From Bog-756 sp049517675 (GTDB taxonomy: Bacteria; Actinomycetota; Acidimicrobiia; Acidimicrobiales; RAAP-2), in NCBI GenBank assembly GCA_049517675.1, contig JBEKRV010000005.1, positions 1 through 64,000 on the forward strand: a stretch of 64,000 nucleotides of DNA. The letters run 5' to 3'. Below, piece by piece: positions 53,231 to 63,741 of this stretch (position 1 is its first letter; each line of letters starts with the position of its first letter). The translations under genes were made by a program, and so were the position numbers. The notes below the pieces were generated by a model. It did not search any database, was not told where the DNA came from, and saw only the letters and a program-made list of their open reading frames with translations.

Positions 53231-54502
53231 TCAGCCCGCGGTGCCCGAGGTCGTGGTCCCCGTCGACGACCCGGTGCCGGTCGATCCCGCGGTGCCAGAC
53301 GACCCGGTGCCGGTCGATCCCGCGGTGCCAGACGACCCGGTGCCGGTCGATCCCGCGGTGCCAGACGACCCGGTGCCGGTCGACGACCCGGCACCCGACG
53401 ACGCGCTCCCGGTCGACGATGCGAGGTACGACGGCTGCAGGTACCGGGCGGGCGGCGGCGACGGCGGCGTGATCTTGATGCCGCCCCACGTCCCGTACTG
53501 GGGGTTGACGGCGATCGAGGAGTGGCGGGCGTAGGCGACCAGCTCGGTCGACACCCGCTGGACGTTCGCGGTGGCGTGCAGAAGCTCCTGTCGGATGACG
53601 GTCGCGGCCGACGCCACCGGCTGCACGGTGCGACTGGTGACCTCGTAGACCGCCCAGGTCCCCTGGGAGGTGAGGATAGGCGTCACCGGTTGTCCCACCG
53701 TCACCGAGGTGAGCTGCAACGACTGGAGCACCTGGGACTCGGGGAAGTCGCAACCGAGCTGTCCGCCGCTGGACGCGGTCTGCTCGTCGACGGAGTCCGC
53801 GGTGGCGAGCTGCGAGAACGACGCTCCGGCCTGGAGCTTGGCGACGATGGCATTGGCCTGGGCTTGGGTGTCGGTGGCGATGACGCCGACGCAGTCGAAG
53901 GTGAACTGGTCTTCGTTGGCCGCGTAGTAGTTGAGCACGGCCGCATTCGACAGGTCGGCCCCCCGGGCCAGCAGCGCGTCGTCGACCGCCTGATTGGCGA
54001 GTTGGTTGTTGCGTACGGTGGCGGGCAGGGCAGCGAGCAGTTCCGGTCCGGTGAACGCCGATCCGTCGACCTGCTGGCAGTGGGACACCTCCCCGGCGGC
54101 GGTCGCCTGCTGGACCATGCTGGAGATCTCGCCGGTGAGACTCGACGTGAAGACGCTCTGGGCTTCGGACAGGTCGGCGCCGGACAGGTGGAGGTCGTGC
54201 GCGGCGGCGTACTGGGCGGACACCAGGTAGCTCACCAGACTGCTGAGCACGTACCCGGCGAAGTCCATCTGGTACGTGCCGGAGCCGCCGCTGCCTTCGC
54301 CGGCGGGGGCGTCCTGGAGCGCGACGATGCACTGGCCCGCGTCCGAATTCTGCAGGGCGTTCATCTCGGTGTTGAGCGTGGAGACCGAGACGGTGTCCCC
54401 GTTGACGGAGGCGGCGTTCGGGGTGACGTTGCACGCTGAGGTCGCCGCGCCGATGGCGAGGACGGAGACGAGGGCTACCAGGCCTGTGGGGATGCGCTTC
54501 AC
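53231..54502 (-). CDS. SurA/PrsA-like peptidyl-prolyl isomerase lipoprotein
   Basis: The 423-residue lipoprotein has a signal peptide ending in SAC (lipobox Cys24), a helical SurA-N-like chaperone domain (~30-190) and a parvulin/PpiC-like domain (~195-300: DCVGVIATDTQAQAN, KLQAGASFSQLA, GGQLGCDFPE). After a helix comes a C-terminal tail of about five GTGSSGTAGST repeats (11 residues, 33 bp). It assists folding of exported proteins outside the membrane. Between mfd and mazG it occupies a place where no lipoprotein sits in mycobacteria, where LpqU instead lies between mazG and eno. Confidence 0.87.
   Translation of the reverse strand: MKRIPTGLVALVSVLAIGAATSACNVTPNAASVNGDTVSVSTLNTEMNALQNSDAGQCIVALQDAPAGEGSGGSGTYQMDFAGYVLSSLVSYLVSAQYAAAHDLHLSGADLSEAQSVFTSSLTGEISSMVQQATAAGEVSHCQQVDGSAFTGPELLAALPATVRNNQLANQAVDDALLARGADLSNAAVLNYYAANEDQFTFDCVGVIATDTQAQANAIVAKLQAGASFSQLATADSVDEQTASSGGQLGCDFPESQVLQSLQLTSVTVGQPVTPILTSQGTWAVYEVTSRTVQPVASAATVIRQELLHATANVQRVSTELVAYARHSSIAVNPQYGTWGGIKITPPSPPPARYLQPSYLASSTGSASSGAGSSTGTGSSGTAGSTGTGSSGTAGSTGTGSSGTAGSTGTGSSTGTTTSGTAG
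53268..53375. repeat. 33-bp tandem repeat coding the Gly/Ser/Thr tail of the SurA-like protein
   Basis: GACCCGGTGCCGGTCGATCC begins at 53268, 53301, 53334 and 53367, a 33-bp period with three full copies and a partial. On the minus strand each unit encodes 11 residues. It ends 38 bp before the gene's 3' stop. Confidence 0.85.
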
Positions 54503-54592
54503 GGCGAGGATGCTAATGGCACCGGACGGGGGCCTCGTATCGGGCGCCTCCGAGGTGTGGGGGCCTCCGGATCATCCGGCCCGGAGGCCCTC

Positions 54593-54668
54593 AGTCCGGC
54601 GGCACCAGCTCAGTCCGGCGGCACCAGCTCAGTCCGGCGGCACCAGCTCAGTCCGGCGGCACCAGCTC
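54593..54668. repeat. 19-bp tandem repeat spanning the mfd stop codon, four copies
   Basis: CAGTCCGGCGGCACCAGCT is repeated four times without interruption, with copies from 54593, 54612, 54631 and 54650. On the minus strand the last copy codes the C-terminal ELVPPD of Mfd, and the next contains the TGA stop at 54650-54648 and further downstream copies. The unit is not a multiple of 3, so extra copies shift the frame only downstream of the stop. Confidence 0.85.
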
Positions 54669-57600
54669 GCGCAACAGCGACACCAGACCGGCGGCGTAGG
54701 CGCCGGTGGCGGGGTCCGGCGCGACGGGGAAGGTGAGGCGGTGGGCCTCGGGCTGGTAGGTGCCACCGGGGGCCAGACGGCGGAGCCGGACCTCGGCCGA
54801 GGCGGGCAGGGTGATCGGGGTCAGCTTGGCCACGGCGCGCCCTCCGGGGCCACCCCGGGGACCGGCACCCTCCCCGGCGAACCGCGGCAGCGACACCGCG
54901 AGGTCGACGACACCGAGGCGCTGGCACTCGACCCGTAGCAGGGCGACGTCGAGCAGCGCGTCGGCCGGGGCCGGAAGCGGTCCGAACCGGTCCACCCACT
55001 CGGTGCGGACGTCCTCCACCTGCTCGACGGTGCGGACGGCCGACAGCCGCCGGTAGGCCTCGAGCCGGACGTCCTCGGCCTCGACGTAGTCCGGGGGGAG
55101 GTGGGCGGCGTCGGGCAGGTCGATCGACAGCTCGACCGGCTGGGGGCGGGGCTCCCCCTTCAGCTCCGCGACCGCCTCGGACACCATCTGGACGTAGAGG
55201 TCGTAGCCGACGGCGGCGATGTGGCCCGACTGGTCGCGCCCGAGCAGGTTGCCCGCCCCCCTGATCTGCAGGTCGCGCAAGGCGATCTTGAACCCCGAGC
55301 CGAGCTCGGTGTGGTCGCCGATCGTCCGGAGGCGCTCGTAGGCCGTCTCGGACAGGACCCGGTCGGCCGGGTGGAACAGGTAGGCGTAGGCGCGCATCCC
55401 CGCCCGGCCGACCCGGCCCCGCAGCTGGTGGAGCTGGCCCAGCCCGAGCAGGTCGGCCCGATCGACGACCAGGGTGTTGACCGCCGGCATGTCGATCCCG
55501 GACTCGACGATGGTGGTGCACACCAGGACGTCGTACGCGCCCTGCCAGAAGTCGAGGACCACCTTCTCCAGGGTCCCTTCGTCCATCTGGCCGTGGGCCA
55601 CGGCCACCCGGGCCTCGGGGGCCATCCGCCGGACCCGGGTGGCGGTCGCCTCGATGTCCTGGACCCGGTTGTGCACGTAGAAGACCTGACCCTCGCGGAG
55701 CAGTTCCCGTCGGATGGCCTCGGACGCGGCCGCCTCGTCGAACTCGCCGACGTGGGTGAGGATGGGCCGCCGGGCCGCCGGCGGGGTGTTGACCATGGAC
55801 AGGTCGCGGATGCCGGTCAGGGCCATCTCGAGGGTGCGGGGGATGGGGCTGGCCGTCAGGGTCAGCACGTCGACCCCGTCGGCCATGGCTTTGATCGCCT
55901 CCTTGTGGGAGACGCCGAACCGCTGCTCCTCGTCCACGACCAGCAGTCCCAGCTTCTTGAGGGTCACGTCCTGGCCGAGCAGGCGGTGGGTCCCCACCAC
56001 GACGTCGACGGAGCCGTCGGCCAGGCCGGCCAGGACCTCGGACGTCTGGGCCTGGGTCAGGAACCGGCTGAGGAGTGCCACCTTGACCGGGAACGGCGCA
56101 AAGCGGTCGGCGAAGGTCTGTGCGTGCTGGCTGGCCAACAGGGTGGTCGGCACCAGGACGGCAGCCTGGTACCCGTCCTGGACGGCCTTGAACACCGCCC
56201 GGATCGCCACCTCGGTCTTCCCGAACCCCACGTCGCCGCAGACCAGGCGGTCCATCGGCTGCGGCCGCTCCATGTCGGCCTTGACCTCCTCGATCGCCCG
56301 CAGCTGGTCGGACGTCTCCACGAACGGGAACGACGACTCGAGCTCGGCCTGCCACGGCGTGTCCGGGCCGAAGGCGTGCCCGGGCGCCTCGAGGCGGCGG
56401 CGGTAGAGGGCGACCAGCTCCTCGGCGATCTCGTGCACGGCGGCCCGGGCCCGGGACCGCGCCTTCTGCCACTCGGAACCACCCAGTCGGTTGACGGTGG
56501 GCGAGTCGCCGCCCACGTAGGGGGTCAACAGCTCGATCTGGTCGGTCGGGAGGTAGAGGCGGTCCCCGCCGCGGTACTCGAGGAGGAGGTAGTCGCGGGT
56601 GGCGCCTCCCATGGTCCGGGTGACCATGCCCCCGTAGAGGGCCACCCCGTGCTGGCGGTGGACCACGTAGCTGCCCGGGGCCAGGTCGTCGAAGAAGCCG
56701 TCGACCGGGCGGGCCCGGGTCCGGGCCTGGCGGTGCGGACGCATCCGACCGGTCACGTCGGACTCGGTCAGTACGGCCACCTTGCATCCGGGGAGCACGA
56801 ATCCCCTGTCGACCGAGGCGGCGACGATCCGTGCGCCGGCGACTCCGAGGTCGTCGCCCTCGGCGGCCACCGGGACGAGGAGCCCCTCCTCGGCCAGCAG
56901 GCCCGAGAGCCGGGCGGCACCTCCGGCGGTGGTGGTGCACAGCACCACGGCGTACCCGGCCTCGGTCAGTGAACGGACCTGGGCGGCCATCCGGTTGCCG
57001 TCGCCCAGGATCGGCTCCCACCCGCGGCTCTCCACCAGGGGGACGTCGGGGCCCTCGGCCGAGGGTACGAGCGACACGACCGACGCCGACGTGCCGGTGA
57101 GCAGCCGGTCGAAGGGGACGTGCAGCCGGGGGGCGTCGCCTCCGGCGGCAAGTCCCCAGGTGTCGGCCAGCGCGTCGGCCAGCGCCGACTCCTCCTCCAG
57201 CAGCTCGGAGGCCCGGTCGCGGACCCGTCTCGGCTCGACGAGCACCACCAGGGCGTCGTCGTCCAACAGGTCGCAGAGCAGCTCGTCCCCCTCGGTCAGC
57301 CACGGCAGCCACGACTCCATCCCGTCGAACTGCTCGCCGTCCGCGATGCGATCCCACTGGTGGCGTCCCCACGGGGCCGAGCCGACCAGGTCGGCGGCAC
57401 GCTTCCGCATGGCCTCGTCGGCGACCAGCTCCCGGCAGCCGTAGAGCTCGACGACGTCGAGGTCGTCGGTGGACCGCTGGTCGGCGACGTCGAACCGGGT
57501 GAGCCGGTCGACCTCGTCACCCCACAGGTCGATGCGCACCGGCTCGTCGGCCGTGGACGGGAAGACGTCGACGATGCCGCCCCGCACGGCGATCTCGCCA

Positions 57601-58154
57601 CGGTGCTCGACCAGCGACTCGCGCCGGTAGCCGAGCCCGACCAGGTCGGCGACGAGGTCGTCGACCACGACCCGGTCGCCCCGGGCCACCACCACCGGAC
57701 GCGCCGCCGTCCGCCACGGTCCGAGGCGCTGCAGGACGGCCTTGACCGGTGCCACCACGATGTCCGGCCCGCCGGCGGACCCGTCGCCGCCGAGCGACCA
57801 CAGGAGGCGCAGACGGCGGCCCATGGTGTGCACCTCGGGGCTGACCCGCTCGAACGGCAGGGTTTCCCACGCCGGGAACAGCTCGACGGTCGCCCGGAGG
57901 TCTCCGGGCCCGGGTCCACCCGTCCCCGAGGCGGGGCGCTGGGCGAACGCCTCCAGGTCGTGGGCCAGCTGCGAGGCCGCCGCGCCGGTTGGGGTGACCA
58001 CCAGGACAGGTCGTTTCGAACCGAGCCGCACCAGCCCGGCCAGCACGAACGCCTGTGCCGGCGTCGCCACCGCCAAGGTGGCCCCTCGCGCGCCGACCAC
58101 CCGGGTCATGGCGGACTCGTTGCGGAGCAGGGCGGGGAGCGACCGGAGACTCAC
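54648..58154 (-). CDS. mfd: Transcription-repair coupling factor
   Basis: The ~1168-residue Mfd has a UvrB-like N-terminal region, the RNA-polymerase interaction domain (LAPGSYVVHRQHGVALYGG near residue 500), then two RecA-like helicase domains with the Walker-A motif GDVGFGKTE and DEEQRFG box. A TRG-like RNIQIRGAGNLLG-type element (here LQIRGAGNLLG) and a C-terminal domain follow. It removes stalled RNA polymerase and recruits UvrA. GTG 58154 (VSLRSLPALLRN) starts the conserved region; a longer open frame to 58268 is less likely. Confidence 0.96.
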   Translation of the reverse strand: MSLRSLPALLRNESAMTRVVGARGATLAVATPAQAFVLAGLVRLGSKRPVLVVTPTGAAASQLAHDLEAFAQRPASGTGGPGPGDLRATVELFPAWETLPFERVSPEVHTMGRRLRLLWSLGGDGSAGGPDIVVAPVKAVLQRLGPWRTAARPVVVARGDRVVVDDLVADLVGLGYRRESLVEHRGEIAVRGGIVDVFPSTADEPVRIDLWGDEVDRLTRFDVADQRSTDDLDVVELYGCRELVADEAMRKRAADLVGSAPWGRHQWDRIADGEQFDGMESWLPWLTEGDELLCDLLDDDALVVLVEPRRVRDRASELLEEESALADALADTWGLAAGGDAPRLHVPFDRLLTGTSASVVSLVPSAEGPDVPLVESRGWEPILGDGNRMAAQVRSLTEAGYAVVLCTTTAGGAARLSGLLAEEGLLVPVAAEGDDLGVAGARIVAASVDRGFVLPGCKVAVLTESDVTGRMRPHRQARTRARPVDGFFDDLAPGSYVVHRQHGVALYGGMVTRTMGGATRDYLLLEYRGGDRLYLPTDQIELLTPYVGGDSPTVNRLGGSEWQKARSRARAAVHEIAEELVALYRRRLEAPGHAFGPDTPWQAELESSFPFVETSDQLRAIEEVKADMERPQPMDRLVCGDVGFGKTEVAIRAVFKAVQDGYQAAVLVPTTLLASQHAQTFADRFAPFPVKVALLSRFLTQAQTSEVLAGLADGSVDVVVGTHRLLGQDVTLKKLGLLVVDEEQRFGVSHKEAIKAMADGVDVLTLTASPIPRTLEMALTGIRDLSMVNTPPAARRPILTHVGEFDEAAASEAIRRELLREGQVFYVHNRVQDIEATATRVRRMAPEARVAVAHGQMDEGTLEKVVLDFWQGAYDVLVCTTIVESGIDMPAVNTLVVDRADLLGLGQLHQLRGRVGRAGMRAYAYLFHPADRVLSETAYERLRTIGDHTELGSGFKIALRDLQIRGAGNLLGRDQSGHIAAVGYDLYVQMVSEAVAELKGEPRPQPVELSIDLPDAAHLPPDYVEAEDVRLEAYRRLSAVRTVEQVEDVRTEWVDRFGPLPAPADALLDVALLRVECQRLGVVDLAVSLPRFAGEGAGPRGGPGGRAVAKLTPITLPASAEVRLRRLAPGGTYQPEAHRLTFPVAPDPATGAYAAGLVSLLRELVPPD

Positions 58155-58309
58155 CCGGTCAGGGTATCGGGGTGAGACTCGGTGTCGGGTGCCCGCGCCA
58201 CCGGGAGGATCGGCCGCTCGTCGGCGAACCGGGACGGGCCGGTTCACCGACGACCGGGTGGGAGACACCGTGGACCCAGGCCGCGGACCGCACGCCCACG
58301 GAGGCGGGC

Positions 58310-58918
58310 CTACTCGACGGCGTTGATCCGGTTCATCGCCGCCTCGACCCCCGCGGTGGCGATCAGCTCGACGGCGTCGGCCGCCAGTTCGGCCGCGATG
58401 CGCAGCTGCTCCCGCTCGGCCGACCCCGGGCGCTTCAGCACGTAGTCGGCCCCCGGCTGGCGGCCCGGCGGCTTGCCGATGCCGATCCGCACCCGCAGGT
58501 AGTCACCGGTGTGGAGGTGGGCGTGGATCGACTTGAGCCCGTTGTTGCCGGCCGTCCCCCCGCCGACCTTGACCCGGACCCGGCCCGACGGCAGGTCCAT
58601 CTCGTCGTGGACGACGACCAGCCGGGACCCCACGCCCCCCGGGCCGTCGGTACCGTCCCCGGGCCCGACGATCCCGGCCCGACGGACGAGGGGGGCGACG
58701 GCCCGGCCCGACTCGTTCATGTAGGTGACCGGGATGGCGCAGAGCACCGGGTGGTCGCCGATGCGGATCTGACCGGCCCGCGCGTGGAGGCCCTTCTCGG
58801 TCGAGAGCGAGCCGTGGTGGCGCGTCACCAACAGCGCGACGGCGTCGGCGCCGATGTTGTGGCGGGTCCCTTCGTACTCGGCACCCGGGTTCCCGAGTCC
58901 GACGACGAGCAGGTCCAT
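58310..58918 (-). CDS. pth: Peptidyl-tRNA hydrolase
   Basis: The 202-residue enzyme has VVGLGNPGAEYEGTRHNIG with the catalytic His in TRHNIG, KPVTYMNESG-like segment (here IPVTYMNESG) and the VHDEMDLPSGRVRVKVGGGTAGNNGL core. It releases peptides from dropped-off peptidyl-tRNA. The start ATG has GAGG about 8 nt upstream. It lies in the order rplY-pth-mfd. Confidence 0.97.
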   Translation of the reverse strand: MDLLVVGLGNPGAEYEGTRHNIGADAVALLVTRHHGSLSTEKGLHARAGQIRIGDHPVLCAIPVTYMNESGRAVAPLVRRAGIVGPGDGTDGPGGVGSRLVVVHDEMDLPSGRVRVKVGGGTAGNNGLKSIHAHLHTGDYLRVRIGIGKPPGRQPGADYVLKRPGSAEREQLRIAAELAADAVELIATAGVEAAMNRINAVE

Positions 58919-58969
58919 CGCCGCGCCTCGGCGGGGGCCTCCCGCCCCCTCCCGGCGGCGGAGCAGGGC

Positions 58970-59596
58970 CTAGCCCTCGTCGGCGTCGGCGGCGGGAGCC
59001 GCCTCTTCCGCTGCCTCGGCCGACTCGGCGGCGACCTGGACCCGCGGCGGGTTGCCGGCGACCACGGTGGCGTCCAGCTCGGTCTCGAGCTCGACCCCGG
59101 CGGGGATGGAGATGTCCGACACGTGCAGCGCCCCACCGATCACGAGCGGCGAGATGTCGAGATCCACCGAGCTCGGGATGTCGGTGGGCTTGGCCTTGAT
59201 GTGGAGGGTGAACAGCTGCTGGTCCACGATGCCGTCGCCGTGCCCGACCTCGACGGCCTCGCCGACCAGGTTGATCGGCACCTCGGCGCTGATCAGCTCG
59301 TCGCGACGCACGATGAGGAAGTCGACATGGGTGACCACGTTGCGCACCGGATGGTGCTGGATGTCACGGGCCAGGGTCAGCAGGTCCTTGCCGTCCACGT
59401 TCAGCGACAGCAGCGTGTTGAGCCCCGACTCGCCCGACATGGCGATCTGGAACTCGCGGGCGACGACCGAGACCGGGATCGGGTCGGTGCCGTGTCCGTA
59501 GACCACCCCGGGGATCCTCCCCTCGGCGCGGAGCCGTCGCGTCGAACTCGATCCGATCTCGCGGCCGGTCGTGGCGGTGAGCGTGGTCTCGGGCAT
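58970..59596 (-). CDS. rplY: 50S ribosomal protein L25/Ctc family
   Basis: A 208-residue L25, of the long Ctc form. It opens ETTLTATTGREIGSSSTRRLRAEG with the 5S-rRNA-binding N-terminal domain (GRIPGVVYGHGTDP, HPVRNVVTHVDFL). A beta-rich C-terminal domain and a Glu/Ala-rich acidic tail follow. The start ATG at 59596 has GAGGAG about 8 nt upstream. It sits between prs and pth as in other actinobacteria. Confidence 0.96.
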   Translation of the reverse strand: MPETTLTATTGREIGSSSTRRLRAEGRIPGVVYGHGTDPIPVSVVAREFQIAMSGESGLNTLLSLNVDGKDLLTLARDIQHHPVRNVVTHVDFLIVRRDELISAEVPINLVGEAVEVGHGDGIVDQQLFTLHIKAKPTDIPSSVDLDISPLVIGGALHVSDISIPAGVELETELDATVVAGNPPRVQVAAESAEAAEEAAPAADADEG

Positions 59597-59827
59597 GCGG
59601 GGACTCCTCGGGGGAACTGAGACGGGCACAGGGTCGCTCCCCCGCTCGTGCGCTGGGCACGGATCGGATGCGACCGCTGCTGACGGCCCACCATGATAGA
59701 CGCACGGCCGCACAGCGGGCCACACGCCCCCGGTTCGGCTCCCCGCACCCACGGCGACGGGAACCCGGCGCCGCCCCGGTCCCAACCCGCATGCGGCACC
59801 CCACGGGCCGGCCCCACCGGGGAGGAG

Positions 59828-60799
<972 letters not shown>

Positions 60800-60808
60800 G
60801 TCGCGACG

Positions 60809-61990
60809 CTACCGCGACGCGGAGCCCGGGTCAGCTGCCGCCGGGCCGACGACCCCGCCGGGCGGGACCTCCGTCCCCTCCTCCAGGACGGCGAAGGGCC
60901 CGATCCGGGCGTCGGCCCCGATCGACGACCTGCGACACACGCTCGAGGTGACGATCGCACCCTCCCCGACCGTGGTGTCCACCAGTCGGGTGTCCGGGCC
61001 AACCTCCGCGTGCTCGCCGATCACGCAGGCGCCCTGGAGGATGACCCCGGGGAGGAGGACGACGTCGGTGGCGAGCGTGACGTCCACGTCGATGTAGGTG
61101 GTCTCGGGGTCCCACATGGTGACGCCCCGCCGCATCCACCGCTCGTTGATCCGGTCGCGCAGCTCCGCCTCGGCCACGGCCAGCTGGGCCCGGTCGTTGA
61201 CGCCGGCCACCTCCATGGTGTCCTCCACCACCACCGAGCCGACCCGGTGGCCGGCCTCGTAGAGGACCTCGACCACGTCGGTGAGGTAGTACTCCCCCTG
61301 AGCGTTGGCCGGGCTGAGCCGTCGCAGCGACGGTGCCAGAACGCTCCGCTTGAAGCAGTACATCGACGTGTTGACCTCGCGCACCTCGAGCTGCTCGTCG
61401 GTGGCGTCCCCGTGCTCCACGACGCGTGCCACCGAGTCGTCGCGGCCCCGGACCACCCGCCCGTAGCCGGTCGGGTCGTCGAGCACGGCGGTGAGCAGGG
61501 TGGCGGCGTCATCGCTGGCCCGGTGGCTCCGGACCAGGCGCGCCAGCGTGCCGGGGCGCAGCAACGGGGTGTCCCCGGGCAGCACCACGACGTCGCCGTC
61601 GTCGCCGTCGTCCTCGTCGGGGAGCCCGGTGAGCGCGACCGACATGGCGTCGCCCGTCCCCCGTTGCTCGACCTGTTCGACGAACTCGATGGCCATGCCC
61701 GGCGGCGAGTGCTCGATCAGGGTCTTGGTCACCCACTCGGCGCGGTGGCCGACGACGACCACCACCCGGGTCACCGGCAGCTCGGCCAGCGCATCGAGGA
61801 CGTGGAGGATCATCGGGCGGCCGCACAGACGGTGGAGCGGCTTGGGCCGGGCCGACCGCATCCGGGTCCCGTGGCCGGCGGCGAGCACCACCGCCGAGAG
61901 CGGACGGCTGGGCGGGCCCGACCGGGTGCCGCCGACCGCCGACGACTCCCAGTCGTCGGCGCTCCCCTGTGGGTAGGTCCGGATCACCAC
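60809..61990 (-). CDS. glmU: GlmU-like UDP-N-acetylglucosamine pyrophosphorylase lacking the acetyltransferase active site
   Basis: The ~393-residue protein has the full GlmU uridyltransferase domain: LSAVVLAAGHGTRMRSARPK, VEQVEQRGTGDAM, LPGDTPLLR, EVNTSMYCFKR and the Asn in VAGVNDR. The left-handed beta-helix begins (WDPETTYIDVDVTLATDV, GVILQGACVIGEHAEVGPD) but ends at RIGPFAVLEEGTEVPPGGVV, followed by only ~12 residues. In E. coli GlmU the acetyltransferase residues (such as His363) lie beyond that point. Typical GlmU is ~450-490 residues. It may thus make UDP-GlcNAc but not acetylate glucosamine-1-phosphate. Start codons GTG 62014, 61990 and 61987 are all possible; 61990 has a GGGGCGG element upstream. 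Confidence 0.87.
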   Translation of the reverse strand: MVIRTYPQGSADDWESSAVGGTRSGPPSRPLSAVVLAAGHGTRMRSARPKPLHRLCGRPMILHVLDALAELPVTRVVVVVGHRAEWVTKTLIEHSPPGMAIEFVEQVEQRGTGDAMSVALTGLPDEDDGDDGDVVVLPGDTPLLRPGTLARLVRSHRASDDAATLLTAVLDDPTGYGRVVRGRDDSVARVVEHGDATDEQLEVREVNTSMYCFKRSVLAPSLRRLSPANAQGEYYLTDVVEVLYEAGHRVGSVVVEDTMEVAGVNDRAQLAVAEAELRDRINERWMRRGVTMWDPETTYIDVDVTLATDVVLLPGVILQGACVIGEHAEVGPDTRLVDTTVGEGAIVTSSVCRRSSIGADARIGPFAVLEEGTEVPPGGVVGPAAADPGSASR

Positions 61991-62135
61991 GGCGCCGCCC
62001 CACAGGAGCCGCACGGGCGGGCGGTGCGGGCATCGGCACGCGGCACGGAGGTCATGCGCCTATTCTTCCCACGTCGGCCCGGCCAATGCGACCCGGGACC
62101 CCGACCCCACCCCCACCAGGGGACATCGACCTCCC

Positions 62136-63734
62136 ATGCCCGTACTCCCCTCCGCCATCGACCCGAACTCGGACACCTTCCGCGAGAACGAGCGCGCCAT
62201 GTCCGAGGGCCTCGCCCTGGTCGACGCCGAGCTGGCCGCGGCCCGGGCCGGCGGTGGCGAGCGCTACGTGGCCCGTCACCGCGAACGGGGGAAGCTGACC
62301 GCCCGCGAGCGGGTCGAGCTCCTGGTCGACCGCGACGCCCCGTTCCTCGAGCTGTGCCCGTTCGCCGCCTGGGGGACCCAGTACACCGTGGGCGCGTCCT
62401 CGATCCTCGGTATCGGCGTGGTCGAGGGCGTCGAGTGTCTGGTGAGCGCGACCGACCCCACCGTCCGGGGCGGGGCGATGAACCCGTGGTCCTTCCGCAA
62501 GGGGGCGCGCGGCTCGGACATCGCCCTGGCCAACCGCCTCCCGTCGGTCAGCCTGACCGAGTCCGGAGGGGCGGACCTGCCCTCCCAGGCCGAGCTGTTC
62601 ATCCCCGGGGGACGCGCCTTCCGCGACATCACCCGGCACTCGGCCGCCGCCATCCCGACCGTGGCCCTCGTCTTCGGCAACGCCACCGCCGGTGGCGCCT
62701 ACGTGCCGGGCATGAGCGACTACGTGGTCATGATCGAGCAGAGGTCGAAGGTCTTCCTCGGAGGGCCGCCGCTGGTCAAGATGGCGACGGGCGAGGAGTC
62801 GACCGACGAGGAGCTGGGCGGTGCCTCCATGCACGCCCGGGTCTCCGGCCTCGCCGACTTCCTGGCCGCCGACGAGGTCGACGCCATCCGCCTCGGCCGT
62901 CGGATCGTGAGCCGCCTCCACTGGAGGAAGGAGGGCCCGGGCCCGACCGAGCCGGCCGACGACCCGGTCCACGATCCCGACGAGCTGCTCGGGATCGCCT
63001 CGGCCGATCCGAAGATGCCGTTCGACCCCCGCGAGGTCCTCGCCCGGGTGGTGGACGGTTCCCGGTTCGACGAGTTCAAGCCGCTGTACGGCTCGAGCCT
63101 GGTCACCGGGTGGGCCTCGATCCACGGTTACCCGATCGGCGTGCTGGCCAACCACCGCGGCGTCCTGTTCTCCGAGGAGGCCCACAAGGCCACCCAGTTC
63201 ATCCAGCTGGCCAACCAGATCGACGTCCCGCTGCTGTTCCTCCAGAACACGACCGGTTACATGGTGGGCAAGGAGTACGAGCAGGGCGGGATCATCAAGC
63301 ACGGCGCCATGATGATCAACGCCGTCTCCAACTCCTCGGTCCCCCACCTCACCGTCAACATCGGCGCCTCCTACGGCGCCGGCAACTACGGCATGTGCGG
63401 GCGTGCGTACGACCCCCGGTTCCTCTTCGCCTGGCCAAACGCCCGATCGGCGGTCATGGGTCCGGCCCAGCTCGCCGGCGTCCTGTCCATCGTGGGCCGG
63501 CAGTCCGCGCAGTCCAAGGGGATCCCGTTCGACGAGGAGGCCGACGAGGCCATGCGCGCCCTGGTCGAGGCCCAGATCGAGACCGAGTCCCTCCCGCTCC
63601 ACCTGTCGTCGCGCCTCTACGACGACGGGATCATCGATCCGCGCGACACCCGGACGGTGCTCGGCCTCTGCCTGTCGGTGATCGACAGCCGGCCGATCAA
63701 CGGCACCCGCGGCTACGGCGTCTTCCGGATGTGA
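62136..63734 (+). CDS. Acyl-CoA carboxylase carboxyltransferase (beta) subunit
   Basis: The 532-residue enzyme has the MCC/PCC-type carboxyltransferase fold. The N-terminal half has RHRERGKLTARERVELLVDRD, TDPTVRGGAM and FGNATAGGAYVPGMSDY with an oxyanion-hole Gly-Gly, and the C-terminal half HKATQFIQLANQIDVPLLF, NTTGYMVGKEYEQGGIIKHG and NIGASYGAGNYGMCGRAYDP. The order and the FGNATAGGAY/GYMVGKEYE segments match methylcrotonyl- and geranyl-CoA carboxylases better than propionyl-CoA carboxylases. It works with the biotin carboxylase subunit encoded 7 bp downstream. ATG 62136 begins MPVLPSAIDPNSD. Confidence 0.93.
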   Translation: MPVLPSAIDPNSDTFRENERAMSEGLALVDAELAAARAGGGERYVARHRERGKLTARERVELLVDRDAPFLELCPFAAWGTQYTVGASSILGIGVVEGVECLVSATDPTVRGGAMNPWSFRKGARGSDIALANRLPSVSLTESGGADLPSQAELFIPGGRAFRDITRHSAAAIPTVALVFGNATAGGAYVPGMSDYVVMIEQRSKVFLGGPPLVKMATGEESTDEELGGASMHARVSGLADFLAADEVDAIRLGRRIVSRLHWRKEGPGPTEPADDPVHDPDELLGIASADPKMPFDPREVLARVVDGSRFDEFKPLYGSSLVTGWASIHGYPIGVLANHRGVLFSEEAHKATQFIQLANQIDVPLLFLQNTTGYMVGKEYEQGGIIKHGAMMINAVSNSSVPHLTVNIGASYGAGNYGMCGRAYDPRFLFAWPNARSAVMGPAQLAGVLSIVGRQSAQSKGIPFDEEADEAMRALVEAQIETESLPLHLSSRLYDDGIIDPRDTRTVLGLCLSVIDSRPINGTRGYGVFRM

Positions 63735-63741
63735 TGCGGCG

